DNA of 64,000 nt from JAAYJK01 sp964501655. GTDB taxonomy: Bacteria > Bacillota > Syntrophomonadia > Syntrophomonadales > Syntrophomonadaceae. The translations under genes and the position numbers were made by a program. Location of the stretch: positions 1 to 64,000 of the forward strand of contig CAZCTN010000008.1 in the NCBI GenBank assembly GCA_964501655.1, written 5' to 3'. The notes beneath the pieces were generated by a model, which was not told the origin of the DNA, did not search any database, and saw only the letters and a list, made by a program, of their open reading frames with translations. Of this stretch, positions 53,409-62,559 are shown piece after piece (position 1 is the first letter of the stretch; each line of letters opens with the position of its first letter).

Positions 53409-54716
53409 TTATTCAGGAATTTCGCGGGTAATTATGATTTCCCTGCTTAATTCATCCCAATCTACCGTGCACCCCAGAGCCTCTGCCACAAATCTCAAAG
53501 GCACCATGGTTCTCCCCGGGGTTATAATCTCTGGTACCACCTGAGAGTTTTCCCCATCGACCGGCATATTTGTACCATTTACCTTTGCCGTGGGTTTGCC
53601 GATCCAGAGTTGAATATCTGTGTCATTCAAGACAATATCAACCCTCTGCTCCTCGGCACTCCACTCCACCTGTGCTCCCAGGGACTCAGCTATGTAGCGG
53701 ATGGGCAACAAGGTTCGGGACTCTTTTATTATTGGAGCGGCATCCATCTGATATGGCTGATTGTTCAAGTAATAGGCAGAGCTGCCCACCTTAAAAATCA
53801 GTTCATCCATTGGCTGCTGCTGCGGGGGTTCAAATGTTTTGGCGCTGGCAACATTGCTGGGGGTGGAAGTGCAGTTTTCATTGAATGCTTGAACCAAAAA
53901 GGAATAACTGCTGTCTGGACTCAAGTCGGCAAGTGAATAACTGACTATGTTGGAGCCAACTCTGGTTAATTCTTTATGGGAGTCGCTGCCTGCTTGCTTC
54001 ATTAGGATGATATAGCCATCTTCATTGATGGCATTGTCCTGCCAGGCAAGGTCAATCTGGGTTGCGGAAACTGCAGTTGCTTTCAGATCAGTGGGCGGGA
54101 AGGGGCAGACGAAGTCATACCCGGCTACCGATACTTCACTGCTGGGCCATCCGGACCCGGACATGGAATCAAAATAAATTCTTACCGATCGGTATTCATC
54201 AGCTACCGCATAGGCTTCATCAAGGTAAATTAAAAACCGGTTTTCGCCAAAAGTGCTGTCATAGTTTTGCAGGACCATAACTACTTCATTATTATGAAGT
54301 GAATTAAGATAAAAGGGATCATGGCCAGCGGCATTAAACAAATCATTGGCATTGCCTCTCACTCGTTCCGGAATAACGATCCTCACTTGCCCCTTCTGGT
54401 CTCCGGCAATAGTATAGGTGATTTGCTGCCCGGAAGAGGTATCACTGACAACTGGGCCGGTTATTAAAGAGGCGGACTCATGAAATTTGCAATTACTGGA
54501 TAGCCGAAACATTAAAAGGTCTCCATTGCTTAACGCGCCGGGTTCGGCATCGACAATAACTGTCCCCAGCTGGGCCCAGGTATTATTGCGCACGTCGGGT
54601 ACAAGTATGACGTCATAACCGCTGGCAGCTAGTACTAACGACGGATACAGCAATAACGCCATCAATGAGCTTATGGTGATAAATACAGTCTTGTGAATCC
54701 GTTTTCGGATAGACAT
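53409..54716 (-). CDS. Secreted protein with fibronectin-III and stalk domains
   Basis: 435 residues. Signal peptide about 1-32 (TVFITISSLMALLLYPSLVLAAS). A beta-rich N-terminal region (about 33-210) resembles the start of the 49.7-kb surface protein (DVILVPDVRNNTWAQLGTVI). A fibronectin type III domain follows (about 213-300, PPTDLKATAVSATQIDLAW), then a stalk/CuAO-N1 domain at the end (ESRTLLPIRYIAESLGAQVEW and GRTMVPLRFVAEALGCTVDW). ATG 54716 has AGGAG 8 bases upstream; an earlier ATG (54767) has none. A cell-surface adhesion or structural role is likely; no enzyme motif. Confidence 0.8.
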   Translation of the reverse strand: MSIRKRIHKTVFITISSLMALLLYPSLVLAASGYDVILVPDVRNNTWAQLGTVIVDAEPGALSNGDLLMFRLSSNCKFHESASLITGPVVSDTSSGQQITYTIAGDQKGQVRIVIPERVRGNANDLFNAAGHDPFYLNSLHNNEVVMVLQNYDSTFGENRFLIYLDEAYAVADEYRSVRIYFDSMSGSGWPSSEVSVAGYDFVCPFPPTDLKATAVSATQIDLAWQDNAINEDGYIILMKQAGSDSHKELTRVGSNIVSYSLADLSPDSSYSFLVQAFNENCTSTPSNVASAKTFEPPQQQPMDELIFKVGSSAYYLNNQPYQMDAAPIIKESRTLLPIRYIAESLGAQVEWSAEEQRVDIVLNDTDIQLWIGKPTAKVNGTNMPVDGENSQVVPEIITPGRTMVPLRFVAEALGCTVDWDELSREIIITREIPE

Positions 54717-55018
54717 TCTTTCATCTCCTTCCCTAAGATAGAAAATAATCAGCTCCTGCGGCAACAAGACTATTCGCAGTCAACACTCGCATATTGACTG
54801 CCGGTGCGGCAGTCAAGCAAGCCTTGCCCACAAGCAAGTATTTATGCTGCCGACACTTTAAGTATAACGTAAATAGGACAAAATTTGCAGCTGATCCTGT
54901 AAGAAGATGGGAATAATGTGAAGATCGGTTTCATTCTTAACTGCTATATTAAATAAAAGGAATTTAGTGTTATTATATGGAATATTTATGTGTATTAATT
55001 AACTTCGGAGGATTGCCA
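54717..55018. other. Gap between divergent genes
   Basis: About 300 bases. A perfect 9-bp hairpin TTGACTGCC/GGCAGTCAA (54794-54816) of unknown purpose, in the leader of the minus-strand gene. A TATACT in CGTTATACT (minus strand, about 54863) may be a -10. No gene seen. Confidence 0.4.
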
Positions 55019-56590
55019 ATGACCAATAAATTAAGAATCGTACTGCTGATTGCTTTACTGGGACTGCTTTTACTGCCAGGACCTTTACTGGCCGCTTCCG
55101 ACCCGGTATTTGATGAGGTTAAGGCCTTGGTGGAGGCGTTCTATGTGGACCCGGTGGATGTGAAGCAGTTGAATGTGCATTCTTCACAGGAACTGCTGGC
55201 CAAGCTGGGGGATGAATACAGCCTGTATATGACCGCGGCCGAGTTTGAAGAGTTTATCGGAGTTCTTGAGGGCGAGTATGCCGGAATCGGAGTGTATTTA
55301 CCTAACCAGACTCTGGAACGGGGTATTGAGATAATCGGAGTGATAGAAGGGTCACCGGCTCAGAAGGCGGGTTTAAAGGCCGGAGATGTGATCGTTAAGA
55401 TAAACCGGAAGAATATAGCCGGGATGGACTTGGATACAGTCTGCGGAATGCTGCTGGGACCGGCCGGAAGTAGGGTGCAACTAGAAGTTGAGACCGGTGC
55501 GGTCAGCAGGGATATTGAACTGACCCGGCAGATCATCAATATACCGGTGGTTGATTCCACCATGCTGGAATTCAATATTGCCTGGATTGACATCGCCAGT
55601 TTCAGCGAAGATTCCCATCAAGAGTTGCTCCAGGCTATTTTGAGCAGCCGGCAGGCGGGAGCTGACAAGTGGATTATAGACCTGCGGGGTAATCCCGGCG
55701 GATATATAAATGCTGCCATTGAAATGGCGGGATATTTTATCGGATCGGGCGCAGTTACGGTATTGGAGGAAAGGGATTACATCACCCGCTATCATCCGAA
55801 TCAGCCGGAAATTCTGGTAAATGATCCTATAATACTGTTAATAGACGAGAATAGCGCCAGTGCTTCGGAAATATTGGCTGCCGCATTGAAGGACCACCGC
55901 CAGGCGGTACTGCTGGGTGAAACCACCTACGGCAAAGGAACCGTACAGGAATTATATCCCCTATCCAATGGGGACTGGCTGAAATTGACTACGGCCAGGT
56001 TTTATTCCCCTCTGGGAATAGCTATCAATGGGGTTGGGGTTGATCCTGACTTCTGGCTGGAGGACAGCCACATGATCAAGGCCGCCGAATTGCTCTTGTC
56101 CGATCCCTCGGATGGCAGTGCGGGCAGTTATGAACTGCTGGCCAACGGACAACGGTTTGTGGTGGATCTGGCCCGGGCCCGTAATACGGAATACTGGCAG
56201 GCCTGGGGCGATATCACTGATGAACTCCAGTATTTACCGGCCTATAAAGGGGCAGGGGAAGATAAATACAGTCTGCTGACTCCGGCCCAGGTCCGGGAAA
56301 GAGCGTCTCTTTATTATCCCGGCGTCGGCGAACTGGGGAGCATAAACAACTTCAGCGACAGCCGGGAGATAGTCTTGTATGTATCCCGGGCTTCCGATTC
56401 CAGTTGGAGTTCAGACCGCTTTCAACTGCGGCATGCCCTGAGCGGGGAAGAAATGGAAGTTGCAGCAGTAATAGCGGGGAACTTCATCAAAATCAGGCCG
56501 CAGGGAGAACTGATTCCGGGTGAATACTGGCTGGTATTCGATGATGGGCAGCAACAGGAATATCTGGTCCGGATTGGAATTGGGCAGTAG
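55019..56590 (+). CDS. S41-family C-terminal processing protease
   Basis: 523 residues, secreted or membrane-anchored. Signal sequence about 1-27 (IVLLIALLGLLLLPGPLLAA). A short N-terminal helical part contains the LLAKLGDEYSLYMT motif, then a PDZ domain (about 75-150, IGVIEGSPAQKAGLKAGDVI) and the S41 catalytic domain with WIIDLRGNPGGYINAAIEM, the Ser in DENSASASEILAAALKDH and the Lys in GKGTVQELYPL. A non-standard C-terminal region (about 360-523) follows, ending in a beta domain (SWSSDRFQLRHALSGEEMEV). CtpB-like enzymes cut sporulation or envelope signalling proteins. ATG 55019 follows CGGAGGA. Confidence 0.92.
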   Translation: MTNKLRIVLLIALLGLLLLPGPLLAASDPVFDEVKALVEAFYVDPVDVKQLNVHSSQELLAKLGDEYSLYMTAAEFEEFIGVLEGEYAGIGVYLPNQTLERGIEIIGVIEGSPAQKAGLKAGDVIVKINRKNIAGMDLDTVCGMLLGPAGSRVQLEVETGAVSRDIELTRQIINIPVVDSTMLEFNIAWIDIASFSEDSHQELLQAILSSRQAGADKWIIDLRGNPGGYINAAIEMAGYFIGSGAVTVLEERDYITRYHPNQPEILVNDPIILLIDENSASASEILAAALKDHRQAVLLGETTYGKGTVQELYPLSNGDWLKLTTARFYSPLGIAINGVGVDPDFWLEDSHMIKAAELLLSDPSDGSAGSYELLANGQRFVVDLARARNTEYWQAWGDITDELQYLPAYKGAGEDKYSLLTPAQVRERASLYYPGVGELGSINNFSDSREIVLYVSRASDSSWSSDRFQLRHALSGEEMEVAAVIAGNFIKIRPQGELIPGEYWLVFDDGQQQEYLVRIGIGQ

Positions 56591-56913
56591 CCTGGGGAGC
56601 AGTTTCAATCCACCGCTGCAGCCAGGCCGAGACGAGATAAGAGTTCAACGTCTGTTTAGTTATAGGAAATCGACCGCTTAAATAGACGGGGGACTTTTCC
56701 ACGCCTGGTCTTGCTCGACAGCCAAACTGCTTAGCCGGCACAGGAGCCTTTGTCCTGTCCATCCCAGTACAGCAGGCCTTGCGCCCATATCTCATAGCTA
56801 TGTTTATATACCGCAACAATATGGTTGACCACCTGCAAGCAGCGAATATATAATTGGATTAGACTGACCAGCCGGTCGGAAATTATATGAAAAGGAACTG
56901 GGAGGTTACAATT
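56591..56913 (+). promoter_or_regulatory. Promoter and leader of the RND operon
   Basis: TTGACC at 56825-56830, 18 bp, TATAAT at 56849-56854. A small hairpin GACC/GGTC follows near 56869. The upstream half of the gap (56591-56820) holds no recognisable feature. Confidence 0.6.
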
Positions 56914-58047
56914 GTGAAAGACAAATACCAGTTTGTCAGCCTGATGCTGGCAATACTACTGATGCTGACTCTGGGCCTGAGCGGCTGCGGCCAGGAAGAG
57001 GAAGCGGTGCAGGAATCTGAACTTACGGTGAAGACCGCAACTGCCAGAGTGCAGCCTATCGCCAAAACTTCTCAATATTCGGGCAGTATTCGCGGCATAA
57101 ATGAAGTATACGTTATACCCAAAGCCGCCGCCCGGGTTACGGCCATTAATGTCAAGCCGGGGGATTATGTGCAGGCGGGGCAGGTCCTTATAGTTCTGGA
57201 CAGAAGCGACTATGAAGCAGCGGTTAGGCAGGCTGAAGCAGCCGTGGCTATGGCGGAAGCCGGCCAAAAGGCTAACGACGCTCAAAAAGCCACTGCTCAG
57301 GCCAATTATGAGCGAACCCTGGTTTTACATGAGAGCGGAGCTGTTTCGGACAGCCAGCTGGAAGCGGCCAAAGCTCAATATGATGCGTTGAACGCCGGCA
57401 GTGCCGAAGCTGCGGTAGAGCAGGCCCGAGCGGGGTTGCAGCAGGCCCTGAACAGCATCGGTAATTGCACCATTACCGCGCCTATCAGCGGGGTGGTTGG
57501 GAGCATCGGGCTTTCTCTGGGAGAAATGGCCAGCATGCAGTCACCAGCCGCCATTATCAGTGATACCTCCCAGCTGGAAGTCGAAATACAGGTAAGCGAA
57601 TCGGAAATATCCTATGTACAAGAGGGCAGTGCGGTGCAGGTGATGGTCAGCGCAGTGCAGGCCGAACCTTTCCCGGGCCGAGTGGAAACTGTATCGGTAG
57701 CGGCTGATCCCAGCAGCAGGAATTATATAGTTAAAATAAGCCTGGATAATCCGGATAGGATCATTAAATCGGGGATGTTTGCCCAGGCAGCTTTGTCTAC
57801 TCTGTCGGAGACTCAGGCCCTCTGTGTGCCCCGCAACGCGGTAATACCCAAGGGCAGCCTGTCGGTAGTATACATAGTGGATGAAGAGAGCCGGGCCCGG
57901 ATGGTGGAAGTTGAAACTGGGATCGAAAACAGCAGCTTAATCCAGATAAGTAAAGGCCTGAAGGAAGGACAGCAGGTAATAGAAAAAGGCAATACTCTGG
58001 TGAGCGAGGGCAGCAAGGTCAGGGTGGTCACCGGAGGTGAAAAATAG
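56914..58047 (+). CDS. RND efflux adaptor lipoprotein (membrane fusion protein)
   Basis: 377 residues. Lipoprotein signal with lipobox LSGC (Cys25) after a hydrophobic stretch. Domains in order: biotinyl-lipoyl-like half (VTAINVKPGDYVQAGQVLIVLD), an alpha-helical hairpin rich in Ala/Gln/Glu (about 95-160), the second lipoyl half (CTITAPISGVVGSIGLSLGE), then beta-barrel and C-terminal domains (VPRNAVIPKGSLSVVYIV). It links the pump to the wall or an outer channel. GTG 56914 with GGGAGG 8 bases upstream is preferred to ATG 56887. Its stop overlaps the permease start by one base. Confidence 0.92.
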   Translation: MKDKYQFVSLMLAILLMLTLGLSGCGQEEEAVQESELTVKTATARVQPIAKTSQYSGSIRGINEVYVIPKAAARVTAINVKPGDYVQAGQVLIVLDRSDYEAAVRQAEAAVAMAEAGQKANDAQKATAQANYERTLVLHESGAVSDSQLEAAKAQYDALNAGSAEAAVEQARAGLQQALNSIGNCTITAPISGVVGSIGLSLGEMASMQSPAAIISDTSQLEVEIQVSESEISYVQEGSAVQVMVSAVQAEPFPGRVETVSVAADPSSRNYIVKISLDNPDRIIKSGMFAQAALSTLSETQALCVPRNAVIPKGSLSVVYIVDEESRARMVEVETGIENSSLIQISKGLKEGQQVIEKGNTLVSEGSKVRVVTGGEK

Positions 58048-61000
58048 TGAAGATTGTTAATTTCGCTACCCGCCGACCGGTCAGCATTACCATCATTGTA
58101 TCGGTAATATTGATATTAGGTTTCTTCTCTTTCTCCCGGACTTCGGTTGATCTGCTGCCGGAAATGAACTTTCCTATAGCCGCAGTCATTACCAGCTACT
58201 CCGGAGCCGGACCCGAGGAAGTTGAATCTCAGATTACCAAAACCATGGAAGGCTCGTTAAACAGCCTCAGTGGTACTAAAAGCATACAATCTGTGTCCAG
58301 TGAAGGCAGTTCGGTGGTATTGATTACCTTTGACTGGGCTACTAATATGGACAGTGCCATGCTGGATATCAGGGAGAATATTTCCTTCATTGAAAGCTTT
58401 TTACCCTCCGGGGCCGGCAAGCCCATGGTGGTAAAAATGGATGTAAATATGATGCCGATTATTCAGCTCGGGGTCAGCGGCGGAGACCTGGAACAGCTCC
58501 AGGATATAGCCGAGGAGATCATTGAACCCCGGCTGTCCCGTATACCGGAGATCGCATCAGTATATATAACCGGGGGCAACATTCGTGAGATAAGCGTGGA
58601 GGTGGACCCGGTAAAACTGGAAAACTATGATCTCACTCTGGCCCAGGTTACCTCGGTGCTCCAGGCGGAGAACTTCAATATGTCCGGAGGGCAGTATGAG
58701 CAGGGGCAGCGCAAGTATTATGTGCGCAATCTGCAGCAGTTTGAGTCCATTGCCGATATTGAGGATGTCCGTATCCTGACTTCTTCCGGGCAGGCTGTTC
58801 GTCTGGGCGATATTGCAGTTATCAAGGATGGCTATGAGGAAACTACCCAGTATACCAGGGTCAATGGGCAGCCGGCGGTGGGCATCCACTGCATGAAGCA
58901 AACCGGAGGCAATACGGTATCGGCTTCCAAGCAAGTTATGGCCGAGCTAAAAAAGATCCAGCAGGAATTGAACCTGGATTTGGAGATCGATGTGGTTATG
59001 GACCAGGCCGACTATATCCGGCATTCCATTCAGAATACGGAGAAGATGATTCTGGAGGGTGCCCTGCTGGCCATTCTGGTTATCTTTCTTTTCCTGCGCA
59101 ACTGGCGCAGCACCTTAATTATTTTTGTTTCCATACCGGTATCCATAATTGCTACTTTCATACTGATGTACTTTACCAACAGTACCGTCAACCTGATTAC
59201 CATGGGGGGGCTGGCCCTGGGGGTGGGCCGGATAGTTGACGACTCTATTGTGGTATTCGAAAACATATATCGACACCGGCAGATGGGAGAACCGCGTATG
59301 CAGGCAGCTCAGAATGGAGCTTCGGAAGTGGGAGGGGCGGTAATCGCTGCCACTCTGACCATTATCGCGGTATTTGCTCCTATCGCTTATGTACAGGGAT
59401 TGACCTCCATACTGTTCAAACCACTGGCCATCACTATTTGCTGCGCTATCCTGGCTTCATTGTTCGTATCCCTGACTATAATACCTTTGCTGGCTTCACG
59501 GATGCTTACCGATGAAACCATGGAGAAATTAAATAAGCTTAACCTGGGAGAAGGCAAGAAACCCACCGATAGATTCAGCCGCTGGCTGGACGGACTCAGT
59601 GAGAGATACAGCCGGTTGCTGCAGTCAGCTTTAAAACGACGCCGCCGGGTGATAGTAATCGTAACCCTGATGATGGTAGCTTCCCTGGCCCTGGTACCCC
59701 TGGTAGGAGCCGAGTTTATGCCTTCCATGGACACCGGCGAGATATCCATTAGTATCGAGATGGATAAGGGCAGTACCATTGAAAGCACGGATGAAGTCAG
59801 TGCTGAGGTGGAAAAGCGGCTGGGCAGCATCCCCGAGGTAGAGCTGATATTTGCCAGTGTCGGTTCCTCATCGGTTATGCTCATGGGCTCGGGATCAGCC
59901 ACCGACATATCCACTATGTATGTGAAACTATGTCCCCGGGCTGAGCGCAGTAAAAATGTAACTGAAATGACCGAGGATATTCGGCTGTTGCTGGCTGACA
60001 TACCCGGGGCCAAGATTGAGGTAAGCGTTAATGATACGGTAACCATGATGGGGAGCAGCAGCGCTATTACTGTAGAAGTAACCGGGGATGATCTGGATGT
60101 ATTAAAAGATATTTCCGGCCAAATAGCAGAAGTAGTCAGGAATGTACCGGGGACCCGGGAAGTGGTGTCTTCACTGACCGATGGTTCACCGGAACTGCAG
60201 ATTCATATAGATCGTGATCGGGCGGCTGCCTACGGCCTGACTCCGATCCAGGTATCTTCGGCTATAAATTCTGCCATGCAGGGTACAGTGGCTACCCAGT
60301 ACCGGGTGGAAGGGAATGAAGTGGATGTCAGGGTGCGCTATGCTACCGATCAGGTTCAGGATATCGACTACCTGAAAAATCTTACCATAAGCAATAGCAT
60401 GGGGATGAAATTTAAGCTTTCGCAAATAGCGGTATTTACCGTTGAACAGGGTCCCATATCCATAGATCGTCAGGATCAGGTAAGGATCGCCAGCATAAGC
60501 GGATCACTGCTTAACCGGGATTTGAAGAGCGTAATGGATGACATTAAAGTTGAAGTAGACAAAATCCAGCTGCCGGCTGGATATGAGGTAGAATATTCCG
60601 GGCAAAACCAGCAGATGACGGATACTTTCGGAGATCTGGCCCTGGCGCTGCTCCTGGCCATTATACTGGTCTATGCAGTAATGGCCGTTCAGTATGAGTC
60701 TTTTTTCAATCCTTTTGTCATCATGTTTTCTCTGCCCACGGCTTTAATCGGGATAATACTCTCCCTGTTCATAACCGGTCGGGCTTTGAGTGTTCCGGCC
60801 TTTATAGGGATAATTATGCTGGTGGGGGTGGCAGTGTCCAATGCCATAGTATTTGTTGATTACCTGAAGCAGCAGATCGAAAAGGGAGTGGACCGGGATG
60901 AGGCCATTATTGAAACCGGGCGAGTGAGGCTGAGACCCATACTAATGACGGCCTTCAGTACCATCCTGGCCATGGTTCCCCTGGCCCTGGGGATGGGCGA

Positions 61001-61178
61001 AGGCGGAGAATATCAGGCGCCACTGGCTACCGTAGTTATCGGCGGACTGCTGATATCTACCCTGATCACCCTGGTCCTGGTGCCGGTGGTATATTCCATT
61101 TTGGATGATATAGGGCGCAGGCGCCGGCAGAAGAAGGCTGAGCGCAAAGGAGTTTCCGACGAACTGAGTTTGGAATAA
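58047..61178 (+). CDS. RND-family efflux permease (AcrB/SwrC type)
   Basis: 1043 residues, twelve membrane segments in two halves (N-terminal one at about 10-30, blocks near 335-480 and 855-1020) and two large extracytoplasmic loops. Family motifs: ATRRPVSITIIVSVILI, SYSGAGPEEVESQITKTMEG, GVGRIVDDSIVVFENIYRH in the proton path (the usual G(L)(A)VDD(A)IVV(V)EN), and GVAVSNAIVFVDYL in the second half. It is driven by the proton gradient; B. subtilis SwrC exports surfactin, but the substrate here is unknown. GTG start overlaps the adaptor's TAG stop. A TetR regulator follows. Confidence 0.94.
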   Translation: MKIVNFATRRPVSITIIVSVILILGFFSFSRTSVDLLPEMNFPIAAVITSYSGAGPEEVESQITKTMEGSLNSLSGTKSIQSVSSEGSSVVLITFDWATNMDSAMLDIRENISFIESFLPSGAGKPMVVKMDVNMMPIIQLGVSGGDLEQLQDIAEEIIEPRLSRIPEIASVYITGGNIREISVEVDPVKLENYDLTLAQVTSVLQAENFNMSGGQYEQGQRKYYVRNLQQFESIADIEDVRILTSSGQAVRLGDIAVIKDGYEETTQYTRVNGQPAVGIHCMKQTGGNTVSASKQVMAELKKIQQELNLDLEIDVVMDQADYIRHSIQNTEKMILEGALLAILVIFLFLRNWRSTLIIFVSIPVSIIATFILMYFTNSTVNLITMGGLALGVGRIVDDSIVVFENIYRHRQMGEPRMQAAQNGASEVGGAVIAATLTIIAVFAPIAYVQGLTSILFKPLAITICCAILASLFVSLTIIPLLASRMLTDETMEKLNKLNLGEGKKPTDRFSRWLDGLSERYSRLLQSALKRRRRVIVIVTLMMVASLALVPLVGAEFMPSMDTGEISISIEMDKGSTIESTDEVSAEVEKRLGSIPEVELIFASVGSSSVMLMGSGSATDISTMYVKLCPRAERSKNVTEMTEDIRLLLADIPGAKIEVSVNDTVTMMGSSSAITVEVTGDDLDVLKDISGQIAEVVRNVPGTREVVSSLTDGSPELQIHIDRDRAAAYGLTPIQVSSAINSAMQGTVATQYRVEGNEVDVRVRYATDQVQDIDYLKNLTISNSMGMKFKLSQIAVFTVEQGPISIDRQDQVRIASISGSLLNRDLKSVMDDIKVEVDKIQLPAGYEVEYSGQNQQMTDTFGDLALALLLAIILVYAVMAVQYESFFNPFVIMFSLPTALIGIILSLFITGRALSVPAFIGIIMLVGVAVSNAIVFVDYLKQQIEKGVDRDEAIIETGRVRLRPILMTAFSTILAMVPLALGMGEGGEYQAPLATVVIGGLLISTLITLVLVPVVYSILDDIGRRRRQKKAERKGVSDELSLE

Positions 61179-61238
61179 GCTGGGATAGCATGGCTGCTAT
61201 AGTCAGGTGGAGCACTTTCCTGGTATTGATCAAAAATC

Positions 61239-61270
61239 CGGGCAGACTATGTGAGTCTGCCCGTAGTTTT
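61239..61270 (+). terminator. Terminator after the RND operon
   Basis: CGGGCAGACT pairs with AGTCTGCCCG around ATGTG; only a short T-stretch (TAGTTTT) follows, so moderate strength. Confidence 0.65.
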
Positions 61271-61328
61271 AGTATTCAGGCGGGTTGTTTCGCTTTATGC
61301 ATATGAATAATAGGTCAGGAGGAGCATC

Positions 61329-61919
61329 ATGAAGGATATTATTGAGAAAACCGGGGATAAGAGGGAGCGAATTCTGCTGGCGGCGGTAGAAGTTTTTACC
61401 TGCCGGGGCTATAACCATGCCAGGATGGAGGAGATAGCTGAGACGGCCGGGATTGGCAAAGGAACTCTGTACGAATACTTTGACAGCAAACTGCAGCTAT
61501 TTAATGAAATGATCATCAGGTCCTGGGAAGAGTATTCCGACTCAATAACTGCAGATGTAATACACGAGCTCAGCTTCGAGGAAACCATAAGGGAAATAAT
61601 CAAGGGACATTTTACTTTCAGCCGGGAAAAACAGAAATTGGCCCGGATATTGTTCTGGGATATGGAAATAATGGATGAAGAATTAAGAAATTGGATGTAC
61701 AACCGAAGAAAAGAACAAGAACAACTGATGGGAAAAATTGTGGATAAGGCAGTGGCAGCAGAAGAGATAAAACCGGTGGACAGTAAGCTGGTATTTATTG
61801 TATTAGGTGGATTGATAGGCTCTATCTGGGCCGTTAACACCCTGGAAAACTGGGAAATAGATCCGGAAGATTTGGCCGATCAACTCACCGATGCAGTTAT
61901 GAACGGCATCCGCAGGTAA
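61329..61919 (+). CDS. TetR/AcrR-family regulator
   Basis: 196 residues. N-terminal helix-turn-helix: RERILLAAVEVFTCRGYNHA, MEEIAETAGIGKGTLYEYFD, then the long ligand-binding helical domain. It lies immediately after the RND pump genes, so it probably represses or senses for them, but no palindromic operator was identified with certainty. ATG 61329 follows AGGAGGAGC. Confidence 0.92.
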   Translation: MKDIIEKTGDKRERILLAAVEVFTCRGYNHARMEEIAETAGIGKGTLYEYFDSKLQLFNEMIIRSWEEYSDSITADVIHELSFEETIREIIKGHFTFSREKQKLARILFWDMEIMDEELRNWMYNRRKEQEQLMGKIVDKAVAAEEIKPVDSKLVFIVLGGLIGSIWAVNTLENWEIDPEDLADQLTDAVMNGIRR

Positions 61920-61983
61920 CAGTGGAACTGTCCCTGAAAGCAGCTTTATACGGGACCGGGGGGAGACGGTGGACCTAAATATT

Positions 61984-62012
61984 TTGACTTAAGCATGGTA
62001 ATATATTACTAT
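61984..62012 (+). promoter_or_regulatory. Sigma-A promoter
   Basis: TTGACT at 61984-61989, 17 bp, TACTAT at 62007-62012, about 40 bases before the small flavin-type gene. Confidence 0.6.
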
Positions 62013-62053
62013 GAAGCTAGATCTGCAGCTTAAGGGAAAATAAGGAGCGGACC

Positions 62054-62461
62054 ATGGATAATAATTTGCTGAGTAAAGCCCGGGATTTGATCAATGCCAA
62101 TTATATATCTACCACCCTGAGTACGGTTGACAGGGAATATAACGTGAATATTGCGGTAATTACCATCCTGGAGATGGTTGACGATGATACCATCATCTGT
62201 GCTCGTTTTGGAGCTGACAAGACCTATGCCAATCTGCAGGAAACCGGTAAAGGCGTTTTCCTGGTCTTATTAACCTCCGATAATAGGACCAAGGATGGGA
62301 TAAGGGTATATGTGGAGCTTCAGGATGACCAGCAGGAGGGGCATTACTTTGAACGGATCAAGGAGCGCCTGGAGCATACCGCTTATGCATCTTTTCCGTT
62401 AAAGAACTGTCTGGTATTTAAAATTGTCAAGATATTGCCGGTTTCCCTGCTAAAGAAATAA
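62054..62461 (+). CDS. Pyridoxamine 5'-phosphate oxidase-like protein
   Basis: 135 residues with the pattern of the FMN-binding split-barrel family: YISTTLSTVDREYNVNIAVI (the usual 'laTvd..G.Pnva' strand), DDTIICARFGADKTYANLQE (the 'k..Nl..n..v' segment) and VELQDDQQEGHYFERIKERL. The cofactor (FMN, heme or F420) and substrate cannot be told; such small members often reduce or detoxify. It is a single gene with its own promoter between the TetR gene and mnaA. Confidence 0.75.
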   Translation: MDNNLLSKARDLINANYISTTLSTVDREYNVNIAVITILEMVDDDTIICARFGADKTYANLQETGKGVFLVLLTSDNRTKDGIRVYVELQDDQQEGHYFERIKERLEHTAYASFPLKNCLVFKIVKILPVSLLKK

Positions 62462-62559
62462 TCAGGCCTAAGAATTGGAATTAACGTTGCCCGGGAAGTT
62501 GGTTTGTGTATGGGAATAAGCAGAACCCTTCCCGCTGTCATCATTAGGAGGAATTTAGT

